29,404 bases of DNA from CAZLMW01 sp964560875 (GCA_964560875.1 CAZLMW010000102.1:1-29404); one strand, 5' to 3'; positions 16,113 to 27,821 are shown, numbered from the stretch's first letter. The notes: generated by a model from the sequence alone, not told the origin. A program made the numbers and translations.

Positions 16113-17786
16113 TTGGCCGCTACCCCTTTGCCGCAACGCATCGCCAAGGACCTCGACGAGCTCGTGCAGGCCCATCGCGCCGGTGACGAGATCACGGGCG
16201 GCGCCGACGAGCTCCGGCAGACCTGGAGCGAATACGCGGGGTCAGCGCTCGTCCTCGGCGGCGGACAGGCGATCATCGGCAAGGATGTTGCGCTGCGCGC
16301 CTCGCAATCCGTCGGCCAGTGGCTGATGCCCGCGTCGGTGGCCGGACTGCGCCAGCTGCGTCCCGCCGGTTCGCTTGAGCTCGATGAGGTCCTTGCGCTG
16401 GTCGGCCAACTCGCTGCGCTGTCGGACGACGCCGATTCGGTCGCGGCGTTTCGCGATTGGCTATGGGCCGATGGATGCGCGGGGTTCGCGGTCGATTTGC
16501 AGCCGTCGTTGCTGTTCCGATCCGAGATGCTGTCGCCGGCCGAAGGCGCGCGTCACGCGGTGGACCGCGGTCGCGTCGAGGACGTGAACCGGCGCGCGGT
16601 CGGCTTCGCTCGGCGTCGCCAGGCCGGGCAGGACGTGCTCGCTGCCGAGGCAGATCGGCGCCTTTCGAGCTACTTCCAAGCGCTCGGCCAGGGGTCGTTG
16701 ACGCTGACGCCCGACGTCGGGGCCCAACTGCGGGTCGCGTGTGAAGACGGCGCATTTTGGACCCAGCGGCTCGCCGAATCGATCGCACCTGACGAACGCC
16801 TCCGCGCGTTCGCGGCCCCCGCGCTCGCCGCTCGCGTGGTGCTCGATGCCTGGCAAGGCGGCCCGACATTGGACGCGCGGTCGTCGCTCGCGGCGTTGGA
16901 CGCCCTTTTCCCCGAGGAGGAGGCCGCCGAGCCAGCCGAGGCACCCGCGGAAGGTGACGAAGCCGCTCCGACCGACGAATCCGCCGCCGCCCGCAAGTGG
17001 ATCGAGGCGCTGCGTCGCAGCGTGTCCGATGAAGCCCTTGGCCGTGCTGTTGGCGCAGGCGTCGCGCTCGATGACGCCACCGTGGCCCGCCTCGGGATCA
17101 TGATGCGCGACATCGCGGTGCCGTTCTCCGTTGGCGTGGCGACCGGCGTCCTCGAACGCGCGGGCGGAGGCGAGGCTGCCGTCAAACAGGTCGCGGCCGC
17201 GCTCAACCAGATCGGACTCCAGCAGCTTTGGTCGCGCGCCGCGCTGTCCGAACTCAGCGAACCCGTCGCGCGCGGCATTGCTCACGTGCTCAAGGTCTGT
17301 GACGCTGGCGCCGACCTCTATGCCGACCTCGTCGTCGCCTGCCCGGCCAATGTCGCCGCCTGGATCCTTCGCAACGCGCCGGCACACGTGCGGTCGCGCA
17401 TCGAAACCCGCCTGCACCAGCTCTTCCGCACACGCGACCCCACCGAAAACACGCCGCTGGTCCAGACGCTCATCTCGACGGGCTCGGCCACCTCGATGCG
17501 CGCGCTTGGCGACGTCCTGTTGCAGACCAAGGGCAAGGGGTGGGCCGGTCAAATCGTGCCCGAGCTCTGCGCGGCGATCGTCAAGCACCGGCTCGGCGGC
17601 GAGTACCTCGTACCGCTGTTCCGGGACCGGGAAGCCGACACGAAGTTCAGGTTGCTCGTGCTGCGCAGCCTCGAATCCGACGCCGAGCTGGTCGCCGACG
17701 CGGTCAAGTTCCGGGTCGGCGAGTTCGTCGAACCCAAGGAAATCCAAGCCCGGATGAAAGCCGTCCGCAAGCGCCTCAAGGGCTGA
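16113..17786 (+). CDS. HEAT-repeat-like helical protein
   Basis: A 557-residue protein with a TTG start preceded by GGGAG. It is almost entirely helical, Ala- and Leu-rich, with no signal peptide or membrane segment, so it is likely cytosolic. The C-terminal 130 residues show HEAT-like helical pairs (LISTGSATSMRALGDVL, EYLVPLFRDREAD, KFRLLVLRSLES) and a basic end. An acidic insert lies near residues 268-290 (EEEAAEPAEAPAEGDEAAP), probably an unstructured linker. From memory of related genomes, proteins of this type often sit directly before a gene like the next one; that recollection is not checked here. The function is unknown. Confidence 0.65.
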   Translation: MAATPLPQRIAKDLDELVQAHRAGDEITGGADELRQTWSEYAGSALVLGGGQAIIGKDVALRASQSVGQWLMPASVAGLRQLRPAGSLELDEVLALVGQLAALSDDADSVAAFRDWLWADGCAGFAVDLQPSLLFRSEMLSPAEGARHAVDRGRVEDVNRRAVGFARRRQAGQDVLAAEADRRLSSYFQALGQGSLTLTPDVGAQLRVACEDGAFWTQRLAESIAPDERLRAFAAPALAARVVLDAWQGGPTLDARSSLAALDALFPEEEAAEPAEAPAEGDEAAPTDESAAARKWIEALRRSVSDEALGRAVGAGVALDDATVARLGIMMRDIAVPFSVGVATGVLERAGGGEAAVKQVAAALNQIGLQQLWSRAALSELSEPVARGIAHVLKVCDAGADLYADLVVACPANVAAWILRNAPAHVRSRIETRLHQLFRTRDPTENTPLVQTLISTGSATSMRALGDVLLQTKGKGWAGQIVPELCAAIVKHRLGGEYLVPLFRDREADTKFRLLVLRSLESDAELVADAVKFRVGEFVEPKEIQARMKAVRKRLKG

Positions 17787-17799
17787 ACGGGCCACGATC

Positions 17800-19110
17800 A
17801 TGAGCGAAGAAAAGACCGCACCTGTCGATGATGCTGAGGCCCCTGGAGCCCAAGCCCATGACTCCGAAGCCCATGACGCCGAAACAACGCCGCCTGCGCC
17901 GCCCACGTACTCAGCCGCCGTGGGCGCTCTCGGCCACCTGATCGCCGCCATCGGCCAACGTGGCGACCCGCGTGCGTGCGGAGTTGAGGCCGAACAAGTC
18001 GTCGCGTCGTTCGACGAGGCCGGCGTCCCCTTCAAGCTGCAGGTCGTGTCGCCTGCGGTCTTTTGCGGCGGCAAGCTCGTCGTCGTCTCCGCTGAAGATA
18101 TGGCAGCGGTGCGCCAGATGCTCGCCGCGTTGGACGTCGCCAATGTCGGCGTGCTCGAGGCGAACGTGGCACCGCAGCGCGACGAGTGGTTGATCTTCGG
18201 CGCCGCGATCGTCGCTGCGGCCCGCGGGGATTCGTCACGGCTTGGGGCTGCTGTCGGCGGTTCGTTGCAGTTTGGGCGACATCCCGCCGCGCGACAGGGC
18301 GGCGATCCGAAGCAGTTCGACCCCGAAGTCTTCGCTACGGCGCGCATCGATTCGGTGCGCAAATCCGTCGAGCAGCTCGCCGAAGCCCAGGAATGGAACC
18401 TCGCGACCGCACGCGACACGATCCAAGCGCTGGAGCGCTGCCACAACGCCAACGCGGCCGCCACGCTGCGCGCGCTGGAGGTCGGTCCAAACCCGTGGTC
18501 GCCCGCCGCGAGCGCCATTTCGATCGCGCTGCACCTGCTCCGGACCCTGCAGCTGCTCGGCGTGTCGGTCGGTGTGCGCCGCGCGGTTGCCCACGCTGGT
18601 CTGGCCCTCGGCTGCAGCGGGTTGGCAGCAGGTGGTCGACCTCTCGACCACGCCGGCAAGGCCGCCTGGACCGCCATCCAGGCCTGGCTCGCGCAATCCG
18701 ACGGCGCTCGAGCGACCTCTCATGACCTGCGGATGATCGGCGTGATCGCGGCGTTCGCGCCCGACGACATCGACGTTGAGAGCCTGGCCGGTCCTTTCCC
18801 GTTGATCCGCATCCTCTACGAGATGGAGCGCGTTCGTGTCCGCGCCGATGCAGGCCGCCATCCGTCGCTGACCGACCTGCTCGGCCACGCGCACGAGGGC
18901 CGGGACGAGGGCTTGGACATGCGCTGGGTCGCCGCCCTGGTGCGTTCGGTCGGCGGCCTCGGGGTCGGGACGACGGTCCGTTTGCCCGACGGCACGGTCG
19001 GTGTCGCGGTCGATCGCGGGCGCACAGGCGATCCGCTCATGCCCCTCGTTATGCACGGGCGCGGATTTGCCCAACCCGACGCGCGCGTCACGCCGATCGC
19101 GTCCACATGA
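17800..19110 (+). CDS. Degenerate HD-GYP/HD-domain-like protein
   Basis: A 436-residue protein starting 13 bp after the HEAT-like gene. The N-terminus is low complexity (about 1-35). Then comes a module with strands SPAVFCGGKLVVVSAEDM and LDVANVGVLEANV, a pattern I associate with HD-type proteins of myxobacteria and relatives. The helical core (about 200-300) follows the HD-GYP helix pattern, but I see no HD pair or GYP motif, so catalytic metal ligands appear lost. The C-terminus carries GTTVRLPDGTVGVAVDRGR, the typical end strand pair. If the assignment is right, this is a non-catalytic signalling or scaffold protein rather than a c-di-GMP phosphodiesterase. The domain call rests on pattern only. 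Confidence 0.55.
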   Translation: MSEEKTAPVDDAEAPGAQAHDSEAHDAETTPPAPPTYSAAVGALGHLIAAIGQRGDPRACGVEAEQVVASFDEAGVPFKLQVVSPAVFCGGKLVVVSAEDMAAVRQMLAALDVANVGVLEANVAPQRDEWLIFGAAIVAAARGDSSRLGAAVGGSLQFGRHPAARQGGDPKQFDPEVFATARIDSVRKSVEQLAEAQEWNLATARDTIQALERCHNANAAATLRALEVGPNPWSPAASAISIALHLLRTLQLLGVSVGVRRAVAHAGLALGCSGLAAGGRPLDHAGKAAWTAIQAWLAQSDGARATSHDLRMIGVIAAFAPDDIDVESLAGPFPLIRILYEMERVRVRADAGRHPSLTDLLGHAHEGRDEGLDMRWVAALVRSVGGLGVGTTVRLPDGTVGVAVDRGRTGDPLMPLVMHGRGFAQPDARVTPIAST

Positions 19111-19242
19111 CCTGCGACGGTCTGCCAACACACGTTCACGCACAGCGCGACATCCCATGAACACGGCCCATCACAAGCCAACCACCTAAACCCCAACCTA
19201 TCTGCGTGCACCATTCGCACCGATAGACCTGCCGAGGCGACC

Positions 19243-19872
19243 ATGAAGATCTGGAGCAAGAGCATCACCGATGGCGAGCGCATCCCCGCGCGTTTTGCGA
19301 TGGGCAAACACGACCCCGAGACGCACGCGACGTTCAGCGACAATGTCTCGCCCCACCTGGCCTGGGGTGAGCTCCCCGACGGCACCAAGTCGCTCGCGGT
19401 TACGTGCATCGACGTCGACGTCCCCAGCGTCGGTGATGACGTCAACCAGGAGGGCAAGTCGGTGCCCCATGACCTGCCACGCGTCGACTTCTTCCACTGG
19501 GCGATGGTCGATCTCGACGCTGGCCTGGGCTCGGTCGCCGAAGGCGCGTTCTGCTCGGGTGTTACGGTCGGCGGCAAGGCTGGCCCGGTCGGCCCCCTCG
19601 GCACGCGCCACGGCAAGAACGACTACACCGGCTGGTTTGCGGGCGACGAAACGATGGGCGGTGACTACTACGGCTACGACGGCCCGTTCCCGCCCTGGAA
19701 CGACACGCGCTTGCACCACTACCACTTCACCGTGTATGCGCTGGACGTCGATCGCGCCGATCTCGGCGACGCTCCGTCCGGGGCCGACATCAAGGCGGCG
19801 ATCGAAGGCCACGTGCTCGCCTCGGCGACCATCGTGGGCACGTATTCGACCAACCCGGACGTAACGGGGTAA
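19243..19872 (+). CDS. PEBP / YbhB-YbcL family (Raf kinase inhibitor-like) protein
   Basis: A 209-residue protein beginning MKIWSKSITDGERIP, with GAGGCGACC just before the ATG. It has the family landmarks: SPHLAWGELPDGTKSLAV, CIDVDVP, then the FFHWAMVDLD segment, YDGPFPPWNDTRLHHYHFTVYAL, and a late helix with IKAAIEGHVLASATIVGTY. These belong to the PEBP ligand-pocket fold, cytosolic here (no signal peptide). The physiological ligand in bacteria is generally unknown. The stop lies 6 bp before the start of the mutase small-subunit-like gene, so it is the first gene of that operon; a role in propionate metabolism is possible but unproven. Confidence 0.9.
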   Translation: MKIWSKSITDGERIPARFAMGKHDPETHATFSDNVSPHLAWGELPDGTKSLAVTCIDVDVPSVGDDVNQEGKSVPHDLPRVDFFHWAMVDLDAGLGSVAEGAFCSGVTVGGKAGPVGPLGTRHGKNDYTGWFAGDETMGGDYYGYDGPFPPWNDTRLHHYHFTVYALDVDRADLGDAPSGADIKAAIEGHVLASATIVGTYSTNPDVTG

Positions 19873-19878
19873 GCGCCT

Positions 19879-20789
19879 GTGACCGATCCCGCATCCCGCT
19901 GGCGACCGCTGGCTGAAAAAGCACTGCGCGGCAAACCGCTCGGCTCGCTGGATATCACCACGACCGACGGCATCGCGCTCGATCCTGTCTACTTCGACGA
20001 CGGCAACCTCGCCGTGGAGCCACCCGTTCGCGTTGGCCCGTGGGACGTTCGCGCCCTCGTCGACAGCGGTGGCATCGAGGAGGCGCGGCTTGACCTGCAG
20101 CGCGGAGCCGACTCGCTCTGGATCGCGGCCGGCCACGAGCTCTCCGAAGACGACCTCACCGGGCTCGCTGCCGACGGAGTCGCCCTGGACATCGACGCGA
20201 CGGCCGGCGCCGTCTCGGGTCTTGACGCGCACAACCGCGGGGCCGATGCCGCCACCGAGCTGGCCATCCTCGCCGAAGGATTCGCCGCGCTTGCGCCCGA
20301 CGCCATGCCCGTTGTGCGCGTGGCCATCGACTGCGACGTTTTTGGGGCCATCGCCAAGCTCCGCGCCTTGCGCATCCTCGTCCCCGACGCGTACGTCCAC
20401 GCGGTTCAATCGGCCCGTTGGCTCGCTGCAAAGGACGTCTGGACCAACATGATTCGCGGCACTGCGGCGTGTTTCTCTGCGGCCGTTGGCGGCGCCGATG
20501 CGATCACGACCCTGCCTTGGGATCGCGCGCTGGGAGTTCCGTCGAGCCATGCGCGCCGCGTCTCCCTCACGCTGCACGCCGTGGCCGCCCGCGAGGCCCA
20601 CCTCGCCGAGGTCGCCGATCCAGCCGCCGGCAGCTACCTGGTCGAGCGCTGGACCGACGCATTGATCGCCGCCGCAACCGCGCGCATCGACGATCCCGGC
20701 CTGCGCAGCTACGACGATACGACCGGACCCACGCTCGGCGTATCGATCTATCCGAATCCGGCCGACGAAGCCGCCGCTGGGGTGCAGTC

Positions 20790-20793
<4 letters not shown>
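19879..20793 (+). CDS. mutA: Methylmalonyl-CoA mutase small-subunit-like protein (unusually short)
   Basis: A 304-residue protein with a GTG start preceded by GGGGTAAG. The opening LRGKPLGSLDITTTDGI matches the start of MutA-type subunits. The second half matches the last part of the mutase TIM barrel: IAKLRALRIL, KDVWTNMIRGTAACFSAAVGGADAITTLPWD, then ADPAAGSYLVERWTDAL. Known small subunits are about 600 residues with a degenerate B12-binding domain. This one lacks that C-terminal domain, and its first barrel half is much shortened. It carries no DXHXXG motif, so it should not bind cobalamin and is probably a structural partner of the full-length subunit. Its stop overlaps the mutB ATG (ATGA), indicating coupled translation. 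Confidence 0.8.
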
Positions 20794-22871
<2,078 letters not shown>

Positions 22872-22880
22872 ACGACCGGC

Positions 22881-23873
22881 ATGAGCCGCAAACCGCCCGA
22901 TCTCGACAAGCTCGCCACCGGCATCGAAGCCGGCGAACGGGCGTCTCTCGCACGCGCCATCACGCTGGCCGAATCCACGCGCCCCGACCATCGCGCCGCC
23001 GCCAACGCCCTGCTCGCTCGCTTGTTGCCGCGCACCGGGTCAGCCATCCGCGTCGGCATCAGCGGCCCGCCCGGCGCCGGCAAGAGCACGATGATCGAAA
23101 AGCTCGGCGTCGACCTGTGCGCCAAGGGTCATCGCGTGGCCGTGCTCGCCATCGACCCCAGCAGCACCGTTCGCGGCGGCTCCATCCTCGGCGACAAGAC
23201 CCGCATGGGAGAGTTGGCCAACCATCCCGATGCCTTCGTTCGGCCCACACCCTCCAGCGGCGCTCTTGGCGGCGTTCACGACCGCACACGTGAAGCGCTG
23301 TTGCTCTGCGAAGCGGCCGGATTCGACATCGTGATCGTCGAGACGGTCGGCGTGGGCCAGTCCGAAACCGCCGTCTCGCGCCTGGTCGACACGCTCGTCG
23401 TCTTGCTGATTGCCGGCGCTGGCGACGAGCTGCAGGGCATCAAGAAGGGCGTTCTTGAGGTCGCCGACATTGTCGCCATCAACAAAGCTGACGGCGACAA
23501 CAAGATGCGGGCTCGCCGCGCACGCAAGGACTTCAGAGCCGCTCTTCACCTGGTCCGGCCCCGCTCCCAACACTGGTCACCGCCCGTCCTGCTGGCCAGC
23601 GCCATGGAATCAACGGGCCTGGACGAGCTCTGGGCGAAGGTCCTCGAGCACCGCTCCCTCCTCCAATCTATCGACGTTTTTGACGATAAACGAGAGTCAC
23701 AGCGCGTCGACGCGATGTGGCACGCCGTCGAACGTGGCCTGATGGCACGCCTGCGTCGCGATCCCGATGCTCAGGCGGTGGCGCGCGATGTGCTGGACGA
23801 AGTGAAGAGCCGAAATCTCACACCCGGCGTGGCGGCGCAGCGGATCATGGACGCCTTCGCGCCCGACGACTGA
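22881..23873 (+). CDS. meaB: MeaB/ArgK-type GTPase, methylmalonyl-CoA mutase chaperone
   Basis: A 330-residue G3E-family GTPase. Walker A is SGPPGAGKST (61-70, Lys68). IDPSSTVRGGSILGDKTRM follows, then VIVETVGVGQSE (switch region and DxxG-equivalent) and the guanine-specificity NKAD. This is the profile of MeaB, which loads cobalamin into methylmalonyl-CoA mutase and protects it from inactivation. The position 9 bp after mutB confirms the role. The length is typical. It ends the four-gene operon; 234 bp without a recognisable gene or clear terminator separate it from the convergent aldolase gene. Confidence 0.97.
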   Translation: MSRKPPDLDKLATGIEAGERASLARAITLAESTRPDHRAAANALLARLLPRTGSAIRVGISGPPGAGKSTMIEKLGVDLCAKGHRVAVLAIDPSSTVRGGSILGDKTRMGELANHPDAFVRPTPSSGALGGVHDRTREALLLCEAAGFDIVIVETVGVGQSETAVSRLVDTLVVLLIAGAGDELQGIKKGVLEVADIVAINKADGDNKMRARRARKDFRAALHLVRPRSQHWSPPVLLASAMESTGLDELWAKVLEHRSLLQSIDVFDDKRESQRVDAMWHAVERGLMARLRRDPDAQAVARDVLDEVKSRNLTPGVAAQRIMDAFAPDD

Positions 23874-24107
23874 AACGGTGACGGGACCTGCGAGGTTGAT
23901 GGCGAGAAGCACCACCGCTCGCTCTACGGGCCGATCGGCGGGTTAACCCACTGATATAGCCATCCGGCCGTCGCACGCATCCTGGAGCCTTCTACCGGCA
24001 TCTGCGGGCATTTTGAGTCAAGAAACGGCCCGAATTCCGCGTCGCCGGCGCGAAATGCCGCGAAAACGACCGCGATCGATACCGCGTCTGATTTGTCCCG
24101 TGGGCGC

Positions 24108-25178
24108 TCAGATCGCGCTGCTCTTGCCGGTCGAGCCGAGGTCGTCAAACGCCTGCAGCAGCCGCGCAACCATGCCTTCCTCGGCCTTTCGCACGTATTT
24201 GCGGGGGTCGTAGAACTTCTTGTAGGGCGCGCCGGTGTCGGGGTCGATCTGGTGGCTGAACGCGACGGGGTTGGCCTTGACGAAGTTGCCGATCGGGTTG
24301 CTGTAGGCGAACTGCGTGTCGGTATCGATGTTCATCTTGAACACGCCGTAGCCGATGGCTTCCTCGATCTTGGACCGCTCCGAGCCGCTGCCGCCGTGGA
24401 AGACGAGATGCAGCGGGTTGTTTTCGGTGTTGTGGCTCGACTGCACGAGCGCCTGGCTGTTCTTGAGGATCTCGGGGCGCAGCTTCACGTTGCCGGGCTT
24501 GTAGACGCCGTGCACGTTGCCGAACGACGCGGCGACCGAGAAGTGGCCGATGTGGTTGAGGCGGTTGTAGGCCTGCAGGACGTCTTCGGGCTGGGTGTAC
24601 AAGTGGGCGTTGTCGGCGCCTTCTTCGATGTCGGAGCCGACGCCGTCTTCCTCGCCGCCGGTCACGCCGAGCTCGATCTCGAGGCTCATGTCGATGGCCG
24701 CCATGCGCGTGAGCATCTTCTCGCACTCGCTGAGGTTGAACTCGATGTCGTCGGCCGACAGATCCAGCATGTGCGAGCTGTACAGGGGCTTGCCCGTCTT
24801 GGCGAAGTGGGCCTCGCCGTGGCCGACGAGCGCCTCGACCCATGGGATCAACTTGCGGTTGGCGTGATCGGTGTGCAGCACGACGCAGACGCCGTAGTGC
24901 TCGGCGAGAAGGTGGGCGTGCTGGGCGGCCGAAACCGCGCCGATGACCTTGGCCTGGAAGCCATCGGTCATGCCCTTGCCGGCATAGAACTGCGCGCCGC
25001 CGTTGGACAGCTGGATGATCACGTCGGAGTTGGCCTTCGCGGCCGCTTCGAGGGCGGCGTTGAGCGTGCTCGAGCTGGTGACGTTGACGCCGGGCAGCGC
25101 GTATCCGCCGGCTTTGCAGCGCGCGACGAGCTCTTGGTAGTCGGTTCCGGTGACGACGCCGGGCTTGAGGGTGGCCAT
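24108..25178 (-). CDS. fbaA: Class II fructose-bisphosphate aldolase
   Basis: A 356-residue protein from ATG at 25178, which has GGAGAAGA upstream. It cleaves fructose 1,6-bisphosphate to dihydroxyacetone phosphate and glyceraldehyde 3-phosphate in glycolysis, and makes it in gluconeogenesis. Zinc ligands and active-site segments are visible: VVLHTDHANRK, LEIELGVTGGEEDG, FGNVHGVYKPGN and LVFHGGSGS. The length and the ELGVTGGEEDGV stretch point to the E. coli FbaA-like class IIA subgroup. The frame stays open to 25274, but ATG at 25178 gives the family N-terminus (MATLKPGVVTG). It stands alone, 114 bp downstream of the phosphoesterase gene on the same strand. Confidence 0.95.
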   Translation of the reverse strand: MATLKPGVVTGTDYQELVARCKAGGYALPGVNVTSSSTLNAALEAAAKANSDVIIQLSNGGAQFYAGKGMTDGFQAKVIGAVSAAQHAHLLAEHYGVCVVLHTDHANRKLIPWVEALVGHGEAHFAKTGKPLYSSHMLDLSADDIEFNLSECEKMLTRMAAIDMSLEIELGVTGGEEDGVGSDIEEGADNAHLYTQPEDVLQAYNRLNHIGHFSVAASFGNVHGVYKPGNVKLRPEILKNSQALVQSSHNTENNPLHLVFHGGSGSERSKIEEAIGYGVFKMNIDTDTQFAYSNPIGNFVKANPVAFSHQIDPDTGAPYKKFYDPRKYVRKAEEGMVARLLQAFDDLGSTGKSSAI

Positions 25179-25292
25179 GTTCTTCTCCGCCTGAATCGCT
25201 GGTTGCTGGGCTGGCAGGTCTGGGTGCGGCGCGCGGATTAGCACAACATCATGTGCCGATCCACCACAACCCAACGCCGCTTTCGTTACGAA

Positions 25293-26699
25293 CTACTTCG
25301 TGAACGAGCGCGAATACAGCTTCTTGCCGTTCATATCGATGAACTCGCCGTAGAAGGTGTTGCCCTTGATTTCGACCCACAGGAAGCCCGGAACCGTGAC
25401 GTTCTGGTAGTGCCATGGGTTGACCTTCAGGCCGCCTGTGTCCTTCGAGTACAGCTTGGAGTACTTGGCGCCCGAGCCCGCGACAATCAACTCGACGTTC
25501 TTGCAGTGCTTGGTAGACGCGGACTTCTTCAGCCATTGGAAGCTGTGGTCGTGCCCGGAGAAGTGCACGTCCGATTTGCCGCAGATCATGTCGTCGAACG
25601 CCGACTTTACGCCCTTGCCGCTGACGACCGGAATCGTTCCGCAGAGCAGGGGCGTGAACAGCTTGGCGCCCTCGTAGCAGCCGGCGTTGCCGTGCGGGCC
25701 GTTGGACCGGTACGGGTGGTGGGCAAATGTGATCTTCCAGTCCGCCTTGCTGTTGGCGATGGCCGGCTTCATGACTTTGACCTGCGCGGCGTCCAGGCCC
25801 TTGAACAGGTCGGCGAACATCATCGCGTTGCTGTCCATCGAGAACAGGTGCACGTGGCCGATCTGTTTGTGCCAGTAGGGTTTGGGTAGCACGAACTTCG
25901 GGTTCTTCTTGGCGTACTTCAGGTAGTGCTCCTTCTTCATGAACTCGCCGCCGGTGCCGCCGCCGCCGTAGTCGTGGTTGCCCAGGGTGACGAAGAACGG
26001 CGCTTTGACGTCTTTGTACGGGTCTTCGAACTTGGTCTTGAACTGCTTGTCATTTTCGCTGCTGACGCCGACGTCGTAGAAGTTGTCGCCGAGCAACAAC
26101 ACGAAATCGCAACCCTTGTCTTTGCAGTGCTTCGCGAGCGCCTTGCCGGTCTTGTACTGCTTTTCGCTGCCGGTTCCGGTGTCGCCAAGCGCGGCGAAGC
26201 GGACGAGCTTCTTGTTGCTGCCGCCCGCGTCGGCTGAAGGCGTACCGGCGTCTACCTGGGGCATTCCGGCGTCGATGGGTGCGGATCCAGCGTCAATGGT
26301 CGTGGGGCTACCGGCGTCGATCGGACCGGAGCCGGCGTCGATCGGACCGACCTGTCCGGCGTCGACAGGATCGGGCGTGCCGGCGTCGATGGGCTTGGCT
26401 GTTCCAGCGTCCACGAGGCCGCTCGTTCCGCTGTCGACGGCGCTCGAACCAGTGTCTTTTGCCGCCGAGCCGGTGTCGATGGCGCCGCCGGATCCCCCGG
26501 TGTCTTCGTTGCTCGCGGTGCCCGTGTCCTCGGTGCCGGTGTCCGACTGACCAAAGGTCTTGCCGAGGTCCGTCGCGGTCGTCCCGCCGCTATCCGTCGT
26601 GGTGCCGGAGTTGCCCGACGTGTCCTGGCCACATCCAGCGACCACAGTGGCGAGCAGCAGAATCGTGGGCAAACCGAATGCTTTGTGCAGAGTCTTCAT
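25293..26699 (-). CDS. Purple acid phosphatase-like metallophosphoesterase lipoprotein
   Basis: A 468-residue protein. ATG at 26699 opens a lipoprotein signal (VVAGC, Cys23). Residues 24-160 are a linker rich in Thr, Gly, Asp and Ser that changes into nine loose copies of (I/V)DAG spaced 5-9 residues apart. The catalytic domain starts near 165 and has all calcineurin-like motifs: GDTG (172-175), GDNFYDVG (204-211), GNHDY (240-244), AHHPYRSNG and GHDH. The tartrate-resistant acid phosphatase group is the closest match by motif spacing. It probably removes phosphate from exported or environmental substrates at the cell surface. The frame extends to 26792, but the signal peptide fixes the start. 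The downstream gene is fbaA, with no evident link. Confidence 0.9.
   Translation of the reverse strand: MKTLHKAFGLPTILLLATVVAGCGQDTSGNSGTTTDSGGTTATDLGKTFGQSDTGTEDTGTASNEDTGGSGGAIDTGSAAKDTGSSAVDSGTSGLVDAGTAKPIDAGTPDPVDAGQVGPIDAGSGPIDAGSPTTIDAGSAPIDAGMPQVDAGTPSADAGGSNKKLVRFAALGDTGTGSEKQYKTGKALAKHCKDKGCDFVLLLGDNFYDVGVSSENDKQFKTKFEDPYKDVKAPFFVTLGNHDYGGGGTGGEFMKKEHYLKYAKKNPKFVLPKPYWHKQIGHVHLFSMDSNAMMFADLFKGLDAAQVKVMKPAIANSKADWKITFAHHPYRSNGPHGNAGCYEGAKLFTPLLCGTIPVVSGKGVKSAFDDMICGKSDVHFSGHDHSFQWLKKSASTKHCKNVELIVAGSGAKYSKLYSKDTGGLKVNPWHYQNVTVPGFLWVEIKGNTFYGEFIDMNGKKLYSRSFTK
26267..26414 (-). repeat. Degenerate (I/V)DAG-coding repeat in the phosphatase linker
   Basis: Imperfect tandem units on the plus strand of the form CCGGCGTCGAT or CCAGCGTC, spaced about 15-27 bp, each coding an (I/V)DAG element. 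Variable spacing and several substitutions suggest an old, flexible surface linker rather than a recent expansion. Confidence 0.7.
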
Positions 26700-26788
26700 G
26701 GCGCGGGGTTTTGGCACAGCCCCGTCCCGATTGCCACGCGAAAAATCGCCCGCTCGGCTCCGATTCGGGGCCCTGCACCCATTGGCGC

Positions 26789-27742
26789 TCAACCAGCGGG
26801 CATGTGCGCGTCGAGAAACGCGAGCTGGTCATCCCACGCAGTCTTGGCGAGCTGCGTCCACGTCGCCGCGTGAAACGCATGAAAACCCTTGGGATAGACG
26901 CGATGGCCGCCGCGAATTCCGCGTTCCCGGAGCAGGTTGCCAAGCGCGATGGTGTCGTCTTGCACGGGATCGGCGTCTCCGACGATCGCGAAAGTGGCGG
27001 GAAATGGCCGGTCAGGCGCGCCCAGCTCCCGCAACATGTGCAGCGGATTGGCGAATGCGTGCTCGGGCTTGGGTTGTGCGTGGTCGGGCAGATAGGCGCT
27101 GCTCACTTGCAAGATGCGGCCGTTCATCCACGCGGGCATGTCGTGGTTTTCGGCGTGCCTTTGCGGGTTGGCGACAGCCAGGTAGCCGCAGGCCGGCAGC
27201 AACACACGCGGTCGCAATCCGGTGTCCCACACGCGCTGCGCAAACCTCTCGGGCCGTTTCCAGGACGCCGCGATGGCCGCCCCGAGCGTGAGGTTGCCGC
27301 CCGCCGACTCACCGGACAGCACCAGCCGACTCACATCACCGCCATAGCGCCCGGCGTTGGCAGCGATCCATTCGAGCGCCGCCGCCACGTCCTCGACCGC
27401 CGCCGGATACGGGTGTTTCGGTGCAAGGCGGTAGTTGACGTTGAAGGTCAGGTAGCCCGCCTCCGCGAACTTGGCCGCCGCCGCCCAATGGCTCGCTTTG
27501 TCGAAGTATTTGAAGCCGCCGCCATGCACATAAACCGCCACCGGCCAGGGCCGCGGCGCCGTGGTGGGCATGTAGATGTCGAGCATGTGCGCGTCGCTGC
27601 CATCGGCGACGTAGGGCACATCGAGCTCCGAGGCGATCCCCTTGTGCGCAAGGTCATTTCGCGGCAACAGCTGCAAACTGCGCGCAAATACATCGATCGT
27701 GCCGATGACAAAGGTCCCGTATGCCCACAGCTTGACCGACAT
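26789..27742 (-). CDS. Alpha/beta-hydrolase esterase, hormone-sensitive lipase family
   Basis: A 317-residue protein from ATG at 27742, which has a strong AGGAGAGG before it. HGGGF (73-77) is the oxyanion hole, GESAGG (144-149) holds nucleophile Ser146, and the Asp in VGDADPVQDD and the His in GFHAFHA complete the triad. This is the bacterial HSL (family IV) esterase profile. The hydrophobic N-terminus (about 5-20, LWAYGTFVIGTIDVFARSL) could be a membrane anchor. Substrates are likely short-chain esters. It diverges from the MFS transporter gene, with the start regions close together, and lies 89 bp upstream of the phosphatase gene on the same strand. Confidence 0.9.
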   Translation of the reverse strand: MSVKLWAYGTFVIGTIDVFARSLQLLPRNDLAHKGIASELDVPYVADGSDAHMLDIYMPTTAPRPWPVAVYVHGGGFKYFDKASHWAAAAKFAEAGYLTFNVNYRLAPKHPYPAAVEDVAAALEWIAANAGRYGGDVSRLVLSGESAGGNLTLGAAIAASWKRPERFAQRVWDTGLRPRVLLPACGYLAVANPQRHAENHDMPAWMNGRILQVSSAYLPDHAQPKPEHAFANPLHMLRELGAPDRPFPATFAIVGDADPVQDDTIALGNLLRERGIRGGHRVYPKGFHAFHAATWTQLAKTAWDDQLAFLDAHMPAG

Positions 27743-27821
27743 CGCCTCTCCTTCGCTCGCTTTCGACTCAGTGCGGCGCCGCCGACTGCAAATCGACGCC
27801 GTTTCCTTCGCCCGCGACGGT

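Noticed and set aside
16461..18677. 738-codon minus-strand open frame opposite the HEAT-like and HD-like genes
   Set aside because: Composition is that of antisense high-GC DNA, and the plus-strand pair has proper starts and tight spacing.
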